Positions 8,193 through 17,927 of a stretch of 64,000 nt of DNA are shown one piece after another. This stretch comes from Deltaproteobacteria bacterium (GTDB taxonomy: Bacteria > Myxococcota_A > UBA9160 > JAJDAL01), in NCBI GenBank assembly GCA_029261875.1, contig JAJDAL010000040.1:1-64000 (forward strand), read 5' to 3'. Below the pieces are notes generated by a model, which was not told the DNA's origin, made no database searches, and saw nothing but the letters and a program-made list of their open reading frames with translations. Within the stretch, counting starts at the first letter, position 1. Every line of letters starts with the position of its first letter. Made by a program: the position numbers and the translations under genes.

Positions 8193-9863
8193 TCACAGAC
8201 AGTTCGGGCCTTCGCAGGCGTGGCAGGTCGGCCCGGGCTCCGCGATGAATTGTTCGGACACTAGGGTGTGGCTCGAGTCAGGGATTTCGTAGAAACTGAA
8301 ATCGTTGCTGAAGAATGGTTCGGTCAGATGGGTGTTCCTCGGGTCGATTGATCGCGGAGCACCGAAAGCCCCCCCACCGGTCTCGGGAAACAGCTGCATG
8401 GTTGGCGTGTCGGCCCCCCCGAGGAGCCCGAGTCCCGTGCCATCATCGTCACTCCAATTGACCATATCGGTGGTGGGACGAAAGGCGATGCCTTCGTTGA
8501 CGCACCAATGCTGAGCGTCGATGTAATCTTGATCGATCGGATCTCGTGCGGGGCACTCGGAGCCATCTTGCGTGGGCCCGCTCAACAGCACCGGACACGG
8601 ACGCGAACGGGCTAAGATTTCGTCTTCGAGATCGGCCCAGTAGCGAATCGTGAACACCGGGGGGTTCTGAAAGGCAGCCGCTTCGCCCCACACTCTCTTC
8701 CCTGCATTACCCTGATACCAGTTTCCATCGGTGAAGACGTCCCTTTCCGTGGTTCCCGAAGTCAGCCGGAACGCTTTCGCGCCGTTTCCATCGTACTTGC
8801 ACAGCTTGCACTTCCCGTTCCCGATCCCTTCGCAATCTTCGTCTTCATTGCATGTGATTTCGGAATCGCCCTTGCAAGTCCCCAGCAGAGGATCCAACCC
8901 ACAAGTGTCGACAGAGGCGCGGCAACTGGGATCCACGAGCACACCGAGGTCGTTCGCAAAGTCGCTTTGCCGGAAAATATTGTAGGTCACGTTGCCCTGC
9001 GAACCGTTCTGGAACTTGGTACCCCATTCGGACCAGTCCTCGATGAGATTGTTCACGAGATCGACATTCTTCACACCGTCTACGATCGGACCGCGTACCC
9101 ACTGCTTCATGATCCAGTTATGGTGAATGGAGATATTGTGAACCAGGGCTTCCGGGTCGAAGTCTTCGGGGGGGCGATAGTCCGGGTGCGTGTCGTCATA
9201 GAAGTCGTTCTTGATGAACAGCGATCGGGAATTGCCAGCCAGGAAGCTGTACTGAATGGTGATGTCGCGAGGCCCCCGAGCGTCGCGTCGATGCTTCGAA
9301 ATACCGATTCCGTCATCAAGAGCGCCCGTGGTGGAAATGTGGCTGAGCACAACGTTGTAAGCGTCTTCTCCCTGAATCCGGATGTTGTCATAGCCATTGC
9401 GGACGTGCAGATTTCGAACCAGAACGTCGTGCCCCGCGATATCGAGTACCGCGCCGAAGGTCTCCGGAACGCCCACCGTTGGGGGTGACAGCAAGTCACC
9501 GCGGATCGTTGCACCATTCCCTTCGATAACCAAATTGTTGGCCGTCAACCGGGGAGGCGGCAGATCCACCAACCAGATTGTCTCGTCCTGGGGAAACACG
9601 ATCGTTGGCCGCGCCGTCTCGTTGGCCAGATTGAAGGCGTCCGTGAGGGCTTGCACCGTAGGCTCTTCGATCACGATAGCGTCGTGGGGAATCTCGAAAC
9701 TGACATGGGCATCTACCGACGCACCGTAACCCTCAATGGGCTCCTCACCGTGGTACGAGGAATTCGTGGCGCAGAAGCAGAACAGAACGCAAGCTGCCTG
9801 AAAGTAGGCGTAGCGAGGCTCCTGCAGATCGGAGTAGCGCGGTCTAAAGCGGTGCGATCTCAT
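8193..9863 (-). CDS. Secreted pectate-lyase-like parallel beta-helix protein with short Cys tail
   Basis: The protein has 556 residues and a probable signal peptide (YFQAACVLFCFCATNSS). Its centre is a right-handed beta-helix of polysaccharide lyase family 1 type: GALDDGIGISK, DITIQYSFLAGNSRSLFIKN, VHNISIHHNWIMKQW, VKNVDLVNNLIEDW. The DDGIG and DITIQYS pattern matches the Ca/substrate strand of pectate lyases. A full catalytic Arg set was not verified. A Cys-rich insert (LGTCKGDSEITCNEDEDC) follows. The protein ends in PGPTCHACEGPNCL, a reduced version of the tail seen on five other proteins here. The ATG at 9863 is chosen for its GAGAGGA site, which overlaps the stop region of the RHS gene 11 bases upstream, indicating an operon. 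Confidence 0.75.
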   Translation of the reverse strand: MRSHRFRPRYSDLQEPRYAYFQAACVLFCFCATNSSYHGEEPIEGYGASVDAHVSFEIPHDAIVIEEPTVQALTDAFNLANETARPTIVFPQDETIWLVDLPPPRLTANNLVIEGNGATIRGDLLSPPTVGVPETFGAVLDIAGHDVLVRNLHVRNGYDNIRIQGEDAYNVVLSHISTTGALDDGIGISKHRRDARGPRDITIQYSFLAGNSRSLFIKNDFYDDTHPDYRPPEDFDPEALVHNISIHHNWIMKQWVRGPIVDGVKNVDLVNNLIEDWSEWGTKFQNGSQGNVTYNIFRQSDFANDLGVLVDPSCRASVDTCGLDPLLGTCKGDSEITCNEDEDCEGIGNGKCKLCKYDGNGAKAFRLTSGTTERDVFTDGNWYQGNAGKRVWGEAAAFQNPPVFTIRYWADLEDEILARSRPCPVLLSGPTQDGSECPARDPIDQDYIDAQHWCVNEGIAFRPTTDMVNWSDDDGTGLGLLGGADTPTMQLFPETGGGAFGAPRSIDPRNTHLTEPFFSNDFSFYEIPDSSHTLVSEQFIAEPGPTCHACEGPNCL

Positions 9864-9874
9864 TTCGATTCCTC

Positions 9875-12800
9875 TCAATACTCCGAGCAGGTCTCCGAGC
9901 ACGTGCCCTCCTCGTCGGAGAGGCCCCCCTCGTAGCTGGGGATGGAAATATCGGTGGGAATCTGAGCCTCGGTTACGGAGTCGTCATCGTCCGCGTTGAC
10001 GTCGAACATCTGGTCGCCTTCGTCGAACGGGTCCTCTTCGGTTTCGAATGCGCTCGGGGAGGAACTCTCGGGGGACTGCACGAATGCGCCGGAGGCGGGG
10101 GAGAAAGGGGACGCGCCCGTGCTAGGCGAGCCGGAAAAGATCGATTCCCTCACCGAGTCGTTGACAGCGTCCAAAGCGTCGGTTCCAACACTCTTTAAGG
10201 CAGCGCGGGTAACTGTTTTAGCTGGAATTTGATTTGCTGCGACGCTAAGAGAAGCGCCGAAAATGTCCCCCTCGGCAAGGTTGTCGTGGACGGAGATCGC
10301 CGTCGAAACTGCTCCTAGTACGCTGGACATGACGGTAATAGGAGCAGCCAATATGCCAATGATCTTGAGCTGAAGCTCCGCACCATCGGCATTCTCTAGC
10401 TCATTCGCGACTCTCGCCTGTGCCTGCTTGTACTGTCTAGGGCTGATCCACCTGGTTTCGACGCTCTCGGATCGACCTCCCGTAGGATCGACGCGATTCA
10501 GCGGATCGCCGTTGGAGTAGCTGTACGGGTTGGCGAACTGTTCTTCGGGATCCAAGGAAGCGAACACGCCGAGTTCCGGTACATAGAAACGCGCACCGAA
10601 GTAGGACAATCCGTGGTTTTCGGTCTTGCGGTGGCCGGTGAACCCGAAGGCGCCTTCTGAGTCCGTCGGACCGGTATCGATTGCGCCGTAGGGCCTGTGT
10701 CGCGTCGGTTCTTCCGCGAGCTCTCCGTCTTCGTTCGTCAACACCTGGGGGCTTCCCAGGTGATCCAGGTGGTAGAAGCGCTTGGTGTCGTCGAAGCTGA
10801 GGTCGCAGGTGCCACCGACGGCGATCAGTCCGGCGCCGCACACGAGGACGCGGCCGGGGACCGGAAAAGCGATCGGAAGGCCACTACGTATTCGCATCCC
10901 AATCAATCCAAGCGCGAGTCCCGAGATCGCGACCACCAGCCAAGTAGGTGGCGGCCACGGAGAATCGTGGACGACGGGGGCTAGCTCGGCCACGGCCGTG
11001 TCGTCCAGCGCAGTGCGCGAGGTGACGATCAATCTTCCGTTCAACTTGATGTGTCGTTCGACCGTGTCTCCTTCCACGTCGAAGCCATCGAAATACATCG
11101 TGACCTCACCATTCGGTGCGATTTTGGTGCGACGCTTGCCGGTATCGTCGTAGTAGTACTGGGTCTTGGCTCCATTGTTGACGACCGACGCCAGGTTGCC
11201 TTCGGCGTTGTACGTAAGGGTTCGCCCCCCCGGTAGCTGATCGATATTTCCGTTCGCATCGTAGTGGAGCGGCGCACCGTTGTAGTTGTCGATATGGAAG
11301 GGTTTCTCGGAGGAGTAGGTGTAGATCGCACCTTCCTTTTCGAGGATCCGGCCGAGGCCGTCGTAGCGATATTGGAATGGATCTCCGCCGGTACTCCATT
11401 CTTTGATTCGGCCGGCGTCGTCGTATTCCGCATTCTGGAAGATCTGACCTGTCAGACCATCAACCACCTCGCTGACCTGGCTGTTCACCGTGTAGCCGGA
11501 GTAGTCGAGTCTTCGAAGGTCCTCGCCGCGTTCCTCGTGGCGACTGCGAATCTGGAAAATCTGGCCTCCGAATCCAGGTCCCCCCGTACCTCCCGCCGTT
11601 CCGTCGGCGTCGTAGAAGGCGATCCTGTCGACCACGCCGTTTCCGTACTCGAGCTTCGTGACCCGCTGGCGCTCGTCGTACTCCACCCCGTCGACGTAGG
11701 GGGATACCCGGTTGGAGCCGATTCGAACGATGTCGTCGCTCGCTGAGTAGCCGTAGACGAGGTTTTCATGCCCATTCAAACCGGGAGCGGGCAGGGAGGT
11801 CTTTGTCATGCGTCCGACCGCGTCGTATTCGTTCTCTTGCTTGTATGCGTGAATTACATTGTCGGTTCGCAAAACGGTCGACGCCACAGCGACGTCACCT
11901 CGCTCCGTGTATGCCTCGATGTTGCGCGTGTACTGAAACACGAGATCGTTATCTTCGCGAACCTTGCGAAACACGTTCGAAAGCCGACCGGTTGAAAAAG
12001 GTCCATCTCCGTCGTAAGTGAAGGTGCCGTACTTAACGTTGCGGAAATGTTGCTCGTCCTCGCCCTCCCGCTCCCTCCACTTTTCCATTCGATTCAAGGA
12101 GTCATAGTCCATGAGAACGTGTCGGTCCGGCTTCGGATCGTCGACCTTGGTCAGGTTTCCGTTGTCGTCGTATTCGTAGGTCCAGATGCCTGATGACGGG
12201 TCTGTTTTCGCGATGACTCGGTTGAAGTCGTCATATTCGTAACTCGTGGCCACCTCTGTGCCGTCTTCCGACTGACTGAACCCCACCGCCTGAAGCTCAC
12301 CCGACAGGAAGTACGTCCGTTCCTCCTCCAAGTGGGGTACTCCGGAGGTCGCAACATAAGTTCGCCGGAATCGCACGCGGCCCAGCGCGTCGACTTCGGT
12401 CTCGACACATTTCCCCTCGGAATCACTCGCAGAGTTGAGCGCGTCGCATTCCTCGGTCACCCAGGCGGTTTGGCGGCCGGTGTAATTCCAAGTGTCGTCG
12501 GCGAAGCGCCGGTAGACCACGCGGCCGAAGTCGTCGCGGAAGAGCTGGGTGTGGGGAAACGCGCTTCCGAGTGGCCAGAAGAGGGTGGCGGTGTCCGGGT
12601 GGCTGAAGGTCGCTAGCGCGGCGGGAGCGTACTCGCGATTCACGCGACCATCGCTGGCGTAGTCCACAGCGTCGAGCGCCACGACACTGAGCTCACCGTT
12701 CACCTCGCGTACCACCTGCCTGCGCAGCTTTCGCCCGTGGCTATCGTAGAATGCGGCCTCCTTGCGGTAGGAGCCCTCTAGGGGCCACTCGGGCTCGAAG

Positions 12801-15800
12801 TGGTGTGTCTCCACCCGGGATCGGCGCCAGAATGGGTCGTCGATGACGTAGCGATAGCGCCGGGTCGGCTGATACGGGCCCTGGCCGGGCTCCGCGACCC
12901 AGATCAGGCGTCCGAAGACGTCGTAGCCATACTTCGTTTCTACCAGGTTGGGGTCTTGGTAGGTCGTGACCGTCCCGAAGAGCGGATGGTACTTGATCAG
13001 CGTCCAGTGGTTCTTGCCCCCGTAGTCGACCAGCCAGGCCGTCGGATGGATCTTTCGATCGCCGAAGTTGATCCGGGTCCTCATTCCGCGCGGATCGGTG
13101 ATCTCGGTGAGGAGACCCATCGCGTCATAGGTGCGAGCCGTGGTGAGCTCACGATCGCCGATCTTCGTCGCCTCAATCTGGTTGCCTTTCTCGTCGTAGG
13201 CAAAGCGTTCGTTGAGGCCCTCCTCCACCACCTGTCTCTGCAGCCGGTCGCAGATCCCCCTGCAGACACGCTGCTCGAGGTCGCAGTCTTCGTTCTCGAC
13301 CTGGCGGCCCCAAGTGCGGTCGACCGCGCGTAGCTTTCGGGCCTCGCCGGAATCACCGGTGTCGGGCAGGCGCGTGACTTCCTCGTTGACTTCCCGGGTA
13401 ACGTTCCCACATTCGTCGTACTGGAAGAGAGTCTTTTTCGCGCGATAGTCCCCCCCACGCCCTCCGTCCGCCGGGCAATAGGCACTTTTCCACTTGTCGC
13501 CGGGTTTACTGGAAGCGTCGATCTCGGTCCGGCTCATCAGCTCTGGAAAGTGGCGCTCGTGACCCCAGGCGGCCGGCTTGCTCTCTACGCTCCAATCGTA
13601 CCAATGGTCGGCGAAAATACCGTTGTGCCCGTTATCCATGTAGACGATTTCGTGTTCCTTGCGACCTTCCAGCGGCCGGGTCTGGTGGAATAGGGAGAGC
13701 GTTGTCGAACCGTCGATCAGATCGTGCGTAGAACCCGGCTGAGGAACTCGCTGGATCTGCTTCACGCTGCGGAAACCGGCGAAGCGTCGTTCCCGAGCGT
13801 CGAACAACCCGCCGCGATATTCGTATCGCGTGCTGCTGACGGGCGCAGAGCCGACTACGGGTTCCTCCTTCGTGACCGACTCCACCACCCACATGGGGAA
13901 TGGAAGATGGTGGCGGTGTTGATCGGGATCGAGCGCGGGATCGACATCGGGGGAGTTGAACTTCGTTGAGACGTCGTAGTTGATATCCGTCGTGCCACCG
14001 AGTGGGTTCGTCATCTTGACGAGCAGGTTGGGCCGCAGATCCTCCGGGTGACGGAAATTCGCCTTGATGAAGCCCGAATTCCCGTGCTGGATCTGATCGG
14101 GCCAGCCGTTCCCGTCGAGGTCGAAGGTGTCGTAGGTCAATCCGACGACGCCGACCTCGTCGTCCACATAGTCGAACTTGCGGATGGCCTTGGCGAAGAA
14201 CCGCGGGCCGTCCAATTCCACGAAACGGTGCCCCTGGTTGAGCCAGACCACCCACGTCGGGTTGTAGACACTTGCGCTGGGAGTACCTTCGAACGCCGAA
14301 GCGTCCACGAAGTCTGGAAGCCCGTCGGCGTTGACGTCGAGGACATCGAGGACTGCCTTCCTCTTGGTCCAACGACGCAGCTCGGAACCGCTCGGCCCGT
14401 CCCAAGGCTGCGATTCTTCGAAATAGCCCGGCTCATCCCCCGCAAGGACGTGATCGGCAGGATGGGAAATACCCGTCCCGTACCAGACCTGCCACGTACC
14501 GCTTTTCCTCGCCTTCACAACATCGGGCAGCCCGTCGCCATTCACGTCGAACAGCTCGGTGCTGACATCGCGCTGGGGATTGGTGGCGTTTTCGCCTCCT
14601 CCCTCCCGGATCGGCTCTCCCGTGGGTCCGCCGAGCAAGACCTCGTGGGTATTGCTGAATCCGCGCAACTCTCCCGTTTCGGCATCGATTCCCAAGTTCC
14701 AATAGACCCGAAGTTCCCCCCGACTGCTCCCGCCGTAGTTTCCAAAGTCCTGCGGCCATCCGCTTACCTGCGGGACCGCGCCGCCTAGACCGGCATCGAC
14801 GAGGTCGGGCAGGCCATCGCCATTCATATCGATCAGCCGGTTAACGGGTCGGCTCCGCATCCGGACGAAGTTGCCGTCTTCCTTGGGGGGAGGATTGGGG
14901 ATGAAGGTGTCCCCGATTACGATTTGAGCCCCTGTGTTACGGGTCCCGGTGTCGATCCGATAGTCGTAGACGATCATCTCATCGCGATCGAGGTTGTACT
15001 GGCCGATCGAATTCCAGTAACCGGTGCGGGGCGGCGTTGGTACGGGCCACAACTTCGGGTTCGGCTCGAAACCCGGTCCGTCGGATCGCTGGAACCAAAC
15101 CCGCCAGTAGTGCTGCTCCTCCCCGGGGTTCCCGACCTTCTTCGAGTCCACATACTCGAGGATTCCGTCGCCGTCGATATCAATGAGCCCCTCGACGGTC
15201 TCGGTGCTCTTGGGAATATCGTCCGTTCCGCCTAGCAACGCGGCCAAGGCCTCGTGGTGGGGATGTCCCGGCGCTTGCGCATTGCCCGTCAATCTCCCCT
15301 TGATATTTACGCGTTTCGCTAGACATCTATTGGGTGCGGGCCAGTCGTCTGCCTCTAGCCCGAACATCTGCGGTACCCCACGCCCCCGGTTGAGTTTCAC
15401 CTTCCAAATTCTTTTCTTTTCTTCATCGACCCAGCCATCGGTCTTCACCCAGTCGGGACGACCGTCGCCGTTGATGTCGATGAAGTCGCGGTTCGTGCAG
15501 GGCCATTCCGGGTTCCAATCGCGAAAGGGCCGCCTTTTTTTTTCGATATCGTCGTAAGTCTTGACGAATGCGTAATCGACGGCCTCCCACTCCTCTTTAC
15601 TCCGATCGAGTGGCTTAATTCCGTCCCATTCGGGCAGCGTGGGCTCGTGATATTCGAATTTCGTGGAGGCTGGGTCGCCCGGATTTTCCTCTGGACCCCG
15701 TCTCAGCGGCATCCAGTCGCTGCCCCGAAGTTGGATCTCCCGAAGCAGAGGAGCCGCGTTGGTCGCGCTGGGACTCCAGCTGAGGTCGTAGCGTCGAATG

Positions 15801-16624
15801 TGTGACGAGTCCCGGTCAACGAATACAGATTCTAGAGTGCTCGATGTGGTGCGACAGAAGCCCGCCACACAATCGATACGGCGATGATCCTCGCGATCGA
15901 CCCATTCGAACGCGATCCGATAGACGTGGTCGAAGAGAAAGCCGTTGGCGCCGTATTCAACCACACTCGGATACGCGTACCCGTCGATCTCATTGTAGTT
16001 GATGTCCACGCGATTGCCGTTCGGATCGACGATACTCGTCAAGTACCACGCGAAAGTATTCTGCTGCGTATCGGAGAAGCCGGGGCGATTGACTCGGGCC
16101 TCGGGACTACCGCCGAAGACATAGGTGATACCCGATGGAGTCAGCATCCTGAGCGCACCGTTGGGATCTTCATCAACCGAGACATGGACGTCATCGACGC
16201 GAGCCGCCCAACCCACACCGTCGACTCGAACGAGCTCGAATGTTTGGTCCGGGAGGGTCACCTCCAGAATGTCAGACATGTGATAACGCGGCGTACCGCG
16301 CCGCGTGCTGCGCTCGATTCGTCCGATGGGAAGGTCCCAGCCGTGGCCCAGCCGGGTGTTCTGCATCAAATGGGAGTAGACGAGTTTCAGCTGGGGCTGC
16401 ATGCCGTCGCGGCCCGGCGGCACCTCGAAGGGGAACGAGAACGAAGAGTGCCCCGTGTGCTCGCCGACCTCTACACCGATGGCGAGCCCTTCGAAGTCGG
16501 CGGGCGTGTCACCGACATTCGCACCCGGCGGACCTTCGATGACCGCCTCGGACGGCAAGGGCGACACCGACGTCGCCAACACAAAGACGAGCATCGAAAT
16601 TCTTGATCGAACCGGAATTTTCAT
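9875..16624 (-). CDS. Giant SpvB/TcdB-like RHS (YD-repeat) secreted protein
   Basis: From the ATG opening MKIPVRSRISMLVF, the protein has 2249 residues and a Sec signal. Residues about 30-330 are the SpvB-like domain (GHSSFSFPFEVPPGRDGMQPQL). Integrin-like FG-GAP/VCBS repeats follow at about 375-845 (DINGDGRPDW, DMNGDGLPDL, DVNGDGLPDV, DLDGNGWPDQ). A TcdB middle/N region and many YD repeats come next (YEYDDFNRVI, YDDNGNLTKV). The RHS core is at about 1950-2048 (YHLDHLGSPQVLTNEDGE, YFGARFYVPELG, DPEEQFANPYSYSNGDP). Two hydrophobic segments precede the core. The last 200 residues are a variable tip with one hydrophobic stretch and an acidic low-complexity end (DVNADDDDSVTEAQIP). I recognise no toxin fold in it. 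A frame extension to 16675 lacks support. Confidence 0.88.
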   Translation of the reverse strand: MKIPVRSRISMLVFVLATSVSPLPSEAVIEGPPGANVGDTPADFEGLAIGVEVGEHTGHSSFSFPFEVPPGRDGMQPQLKLVYSHLMQNTRLGHGWDLPIGRIERSTRRGTPRYHMSDILEVTLPDQTFELVRVDGVGWAARVDDVHVSVDEDPNGALRMLTPSGITYVFGGSPEARVNRPGFSDTQQNTFAWYLTSIVDPNGNRVDINYNEIDGYAYPSVVEYGANGFLFDHVYRIAFEWVDREDHRRIDCVAGFCRTTSSTLESVFVDRDSSHIRRYDLSWSPSATNAAPLLREIQLRGSDWMPLRRGPEENPGDPASTKFEYHEPTLPEWDGIKPLDRSKEEWEAVDYAFVKTYDDIEKKRRPFRDWNPEWPCTNRDFIDINGDGRPDWVKTDGWVDEEKKRIWKVKLNRGRGVPQMFGLEADDWPAPNRCLAKRVNIKGRLTGNAQAPGHPHHEALAALLGGTDDIPKSTETVEGLIDIDGDGILEYVDSKKVGNPGEEQHYWRVWFQRSDGPGFEPNPKLWPVPTPPRTGYWNSIGQYNLDRDEMIVYDYRIDTGTRNTGAQIVIGDTFIPNPPPKEDGNFVRMRSRPVNRLIDMNGDGLPDLVDAGLGGAVPQVSGWPQDFGNYGGSSRGELRVYWNLGIDAETGELRGFSNTHEVLLGGPTGEPIREGGGENATNPQRDVSTELFDVNGDGLPDVVKARKSGTWQVWYGTGISHPADHVLAGDEPGYFEESQPWDGPSGSELRRWTKRKAVLDVLDVNADGLPDFVDASAFEGTPSASVYNPTWVVWLNQGHRFVELDGPRFFAKAIRKFDYVDDEVGVVGLTYDTFDLDGNGWPDQIQHGNSGFIKANFRHPEDLRPNLLVKMTNPLGGTTDINYDVSTKFNSPDVDPALDPDQHRHHLPFPMWVVESVTKEEPVVGSAPVSSTRYEYRGGLFDARERRFAGFRSVKQIQRVPQPGSTHDLIDGSTTLSLFHQTRPLEGRKEHEIVYMDNGHNGIFADHWYDWSVESKPAAWGHERHFPELMSRTEIDASSKPGDKWKSAYCPADGGRGGDYRAKKTLFQYDECGNVTREVNEEVTRLPDTGDSGEARKLRAVDRTWGRQVENEDCDLEQRVCRGICDRLQRQVVEEGLNERFAYDEKGNQIEATKIGDRELTTARTYDAMGLLTEITDPRGMRTRINFGDRKIHPTAWLVDYGGKNHWTLIKYHPLFGTVTTYQDPNLVETKYGYDVFGRLIWVAEPGQGPYQPTRRYRYVIDDPFWRRSRVETHHFEPEWPLEGSYRKEAAFYDSHGRKLRRQVVREVNGELSVVALDAVDYASDGRVNREYAPAALATFSHPDTATLFWPLGSAFPHTQLFRDDFGRVVYRRFADDTWNYTGRQTAWVTEECDALNSASDSEGKCVETEVDALGRVRFRRTYVATSGVPHLEEERTYFLSGELQAVGFSQSEDGTEVATSYEYDDFNRVIAKTDPSSGIWTYEYDDNGNLTKVDDPKPDRHVLMDYDSLNRMEKWREREGEDEQHFRNVKYGTFTYDGDGPFSTGRLSNVFRKVREDNDLVFQYTRNIEAYTERGDVAVASTVLRTDNVIHAYKQENEYDAVGRMTKTSLPAPGLNGHENLVYGYSASDDIVRIGSNRVSPYVDGVEYDERQRVTKLEYGNGVVDRIAFYDADGTAGGTGGPGFGGQIFQIRSRHEERGEDLRRLDYSGYTVNSQVSEVVDGLTGQIFQNAEYDDAGRIKEWSTGGDPFQYRYDGLGRILEKEGAIYTYSSEKPFHIDNYNGAPLHYDANGNIDQLPGGRTLTYNAEGNLASVVNNGAKTQYYYDDTGKRRTKIAPNGEVTMYFDGFDVEGDTVERHIKLNGRLIVTSRTALDDTAVAELAPVVHDSPWPPPTWLVVAISGLALGLIGMRIRSGLPIAFPVPGRVLVCGAGLIAVGGTCDLSFDDTKRFYHLDHLGSPQVLTNEDGELAEEPTRHRPYGAIDTGPTDSEGAFGFTGHRKTENHGLSYFGARFYVPELGVFASLDPEEQFANPYSYSNGDPLNRVDPTGGRSESVETRWISPRQYKQAQARVANELENADGAELQLKIIGILAAPITVMSSVLGAVSTAISVHDNLAEGDIFGASLSVAANQIPAKTVTRAALKSVGTDALDAVNDSVRESIFSGSPSTGASPFSPASGAFVQSPESSSPSAFETEEDPFDEGDQMFDVNADDDDSVTEAQIPTDISIPSYEGGLSDEEGTCSETCSEY
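15535..15543. repeat. Nine-base homopolymer (A9 on coding strand) inside RHS gene
   Basis: Nine consecutive T on the plus strand encode the EKKR stretch near residue 361 of the RHS protein. Such a run is rare in this GC-rich sequence. Slippage here would truncate the protein before its repeats. Confidence 0.6.
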
Positions 16625-16816
16625 GAGGGACTCGATGGCCACTAACGCAACGGATCGTCCCGCTGCGCGTCCCAAACTCTACGGACCGACTCCCATACTG
16701 CTTGAGAGGTCGGGCGAGGACCCGCTCGACGCCTACAGCAAACTGCCCACGGCTATAGGGGGTTTTCCAGACTGTCGTCCATGATTCCGTGCTCGTACGG
16801 GGCAACGCCACTGCGT

Positions 16817-16861
16817 TTCGTAATCAGCAGATCAGCGGTTCAATTCCGCTCGTCGGCTCCA
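16817..16861 (+). repeat. tRNA-Thr 3' fragment (putative att site B)
   Basis: This is a 45-base direct copy of the tRNA-Thr 3' part running into TCCA, with two mismatches (CAGATCAG for CAGGTCAG, CAATTCC for CAAATCC). There is no 5' half. It bounds the RHS/beta-helix block on its distal side. Confidence 0.88.
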
Positions 16862-16887
16862 TTCCGCGACCATGGGACGTTCGGCAG

Positions 16888-17463
16888 TCACCAGACGCTC
16901 TGGGCGCGCTGCCAGCGTTCGTGAACCGGATGCGAGATCTCGCTCTCCGCGAGTCGGGCAATTTCTTGCTCGATCGATTTCATATCTAGCTGTGTGCCGA
17001 GGGCCCGGATCACCGAGGATGCGTCGTCTAGGTCCAACTCGCGGCCCGAAAGGACTTTGAAGATGATGAAGTCTTCGGGGGCGAGGACGCGAATATCGCG
17101 ATCCCGAAGCGTCGATGCGGGCGCGCGTTCAAGGGCGCGTCTTGCGAACTGAGTATTCTTGGGTTCCACGAGATCCAGCGTGTTGAGTTCGTCTCCTTCG
17201 ATCATGGTGATTCGACTGATCTTCAAACCACCGAAAACCCGCCGATCGAATGCGACATTGGTGTGTACCCGGAGGTCGCGCGCCAGCAGGGATGAAGTTG
17301 CTTCGGCGTCCAACCCCACCACCGCGAGATCTGCATCCTTCGTTTCGCGCGCTTGGCCGTAGGCGGCAAGCAGCAGCCCGCCGTAGAGTGCATAGTCGAT
17401 TTGTTCGCGCTGGAGAACCTCAGCGATGTCGAGTTCGAACGCGGTCGGATCGGTTAGGTTCAT
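16888..17463 (-). CDS. MNT-type nucleotidyltransferase family protein (possible TA or resistance component)
   Basis: The 191 residues begin MNLTDPTAFELDIAEVL. The nucleotidyltransferase fold signature is clear: YALYGGLLLAAYGQARETKDADLAVV has the GG helix and the D-x-D metal pair, and LNTLDLVEP may carry the third carboxylate. The DRDIRVLAPEDFIIFKVLSGRELDLDDASSVI segment is typical of DUF6036/AbiEii-like nucleotidyltransferases. It overlaps the end of a small upstream reading frame by 44 bases, and that arrangement suggests a two-gene toxin-antitoxin-like unit (inference). A form extended to 17553 has no start signal. It is the first gene of the third tRNA-bounded block. Confidence 0.72.
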   Translation of the reverse strand: MNLTDPTAFELDIAEVLQREQIDYALYGGLLLAAYGQARETKDADLAVVGLDAEATSSLLARDLRVHTNVAFDRRVFGGLKISRITMIEGDELNTLDLVEPKNTQFARRALERAPASTLRDRDIRVLAPEDFIIFKVLSGRELDLDDASSVIRALGTQLDMKSIEQEIARLAESEISHPVHERWQRAQSVW

Positions 17464-17587
17464 CTCGCCTGGCTTTGAGCACTCGTTGACCCAGCTCGCG
17501 CAACTCGATCGTGGAACGGCGCAGTGCAAGGCGCTGTTGGTCCCCACGCGCAAGACGTCTTCGAAGCTCTTCGGTAGTCATTTGCAT
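17420..17587 (-). CDS. Small basic protein overlapping nucleotidyltransferase (putative partner)
   Basis: This is a 55-residue, Arg-rich, mostly helical frame starting MQMTTEELRRRLARGDQQRL. It overlaps the nucleotidyltransferase start by 44 bases in another frame on the same strand. The composition (amphipathic helix with evenly spaced Leu and Arg) looks protein-like, but there is no clear ribosome site and I recognise no family. A second in-frame ATG is two codons downstream. It could be an antitoxin or a chance frame. Confidence 0.35.
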   Translation of the reverse strand: MQMTTEELRRRLARGDQQRLALRRSTIELRELGQRVLKARRDEPNRSDRVRTRHR

Positions 17588-17927
17588 CGGCGCTGAGGGT
17601 ACCGAAAGCGAATTCTCGGCGCCTATCCGCAAGGTCCCAGCCCGTGGCGAACCGCTGGCCGCCATTTCGGATTGCCCACCCAGCGGAAAGAAGCGCGCAA
17701 CTCACGATCGCGCCCAGGCAGAAACGACTCGTACACGTTCACAAAGCCCCGTCCGTCGCGCTTTGTTCCCCGCGGCGAGCGCGTCCTGTGGGATACTTTT
17801 GGGAAGAAATTGATGCGCCCTGGAGAGCGCTTCGCTTCTCCACCTCCTCACATCCGTCGCGCTCTACTCGCCAATGCGACGGCCCACCTTATGTGATGTC
17901 CGGGCCGTCGTATCGAAAGGATGAGAG
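17588..17927. other. Intergenic region between divergent genes of block 3
   Basis: The 340 bases separate the minus-strand nucleotidyltransferase pair from the plus-strand TSP3 protein. No convincing gene is present. A GATACT box preceded by TGG near 17790 could be an extended -10 element for the plus-strand gene, but it is weak. Confidence 0.3.
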
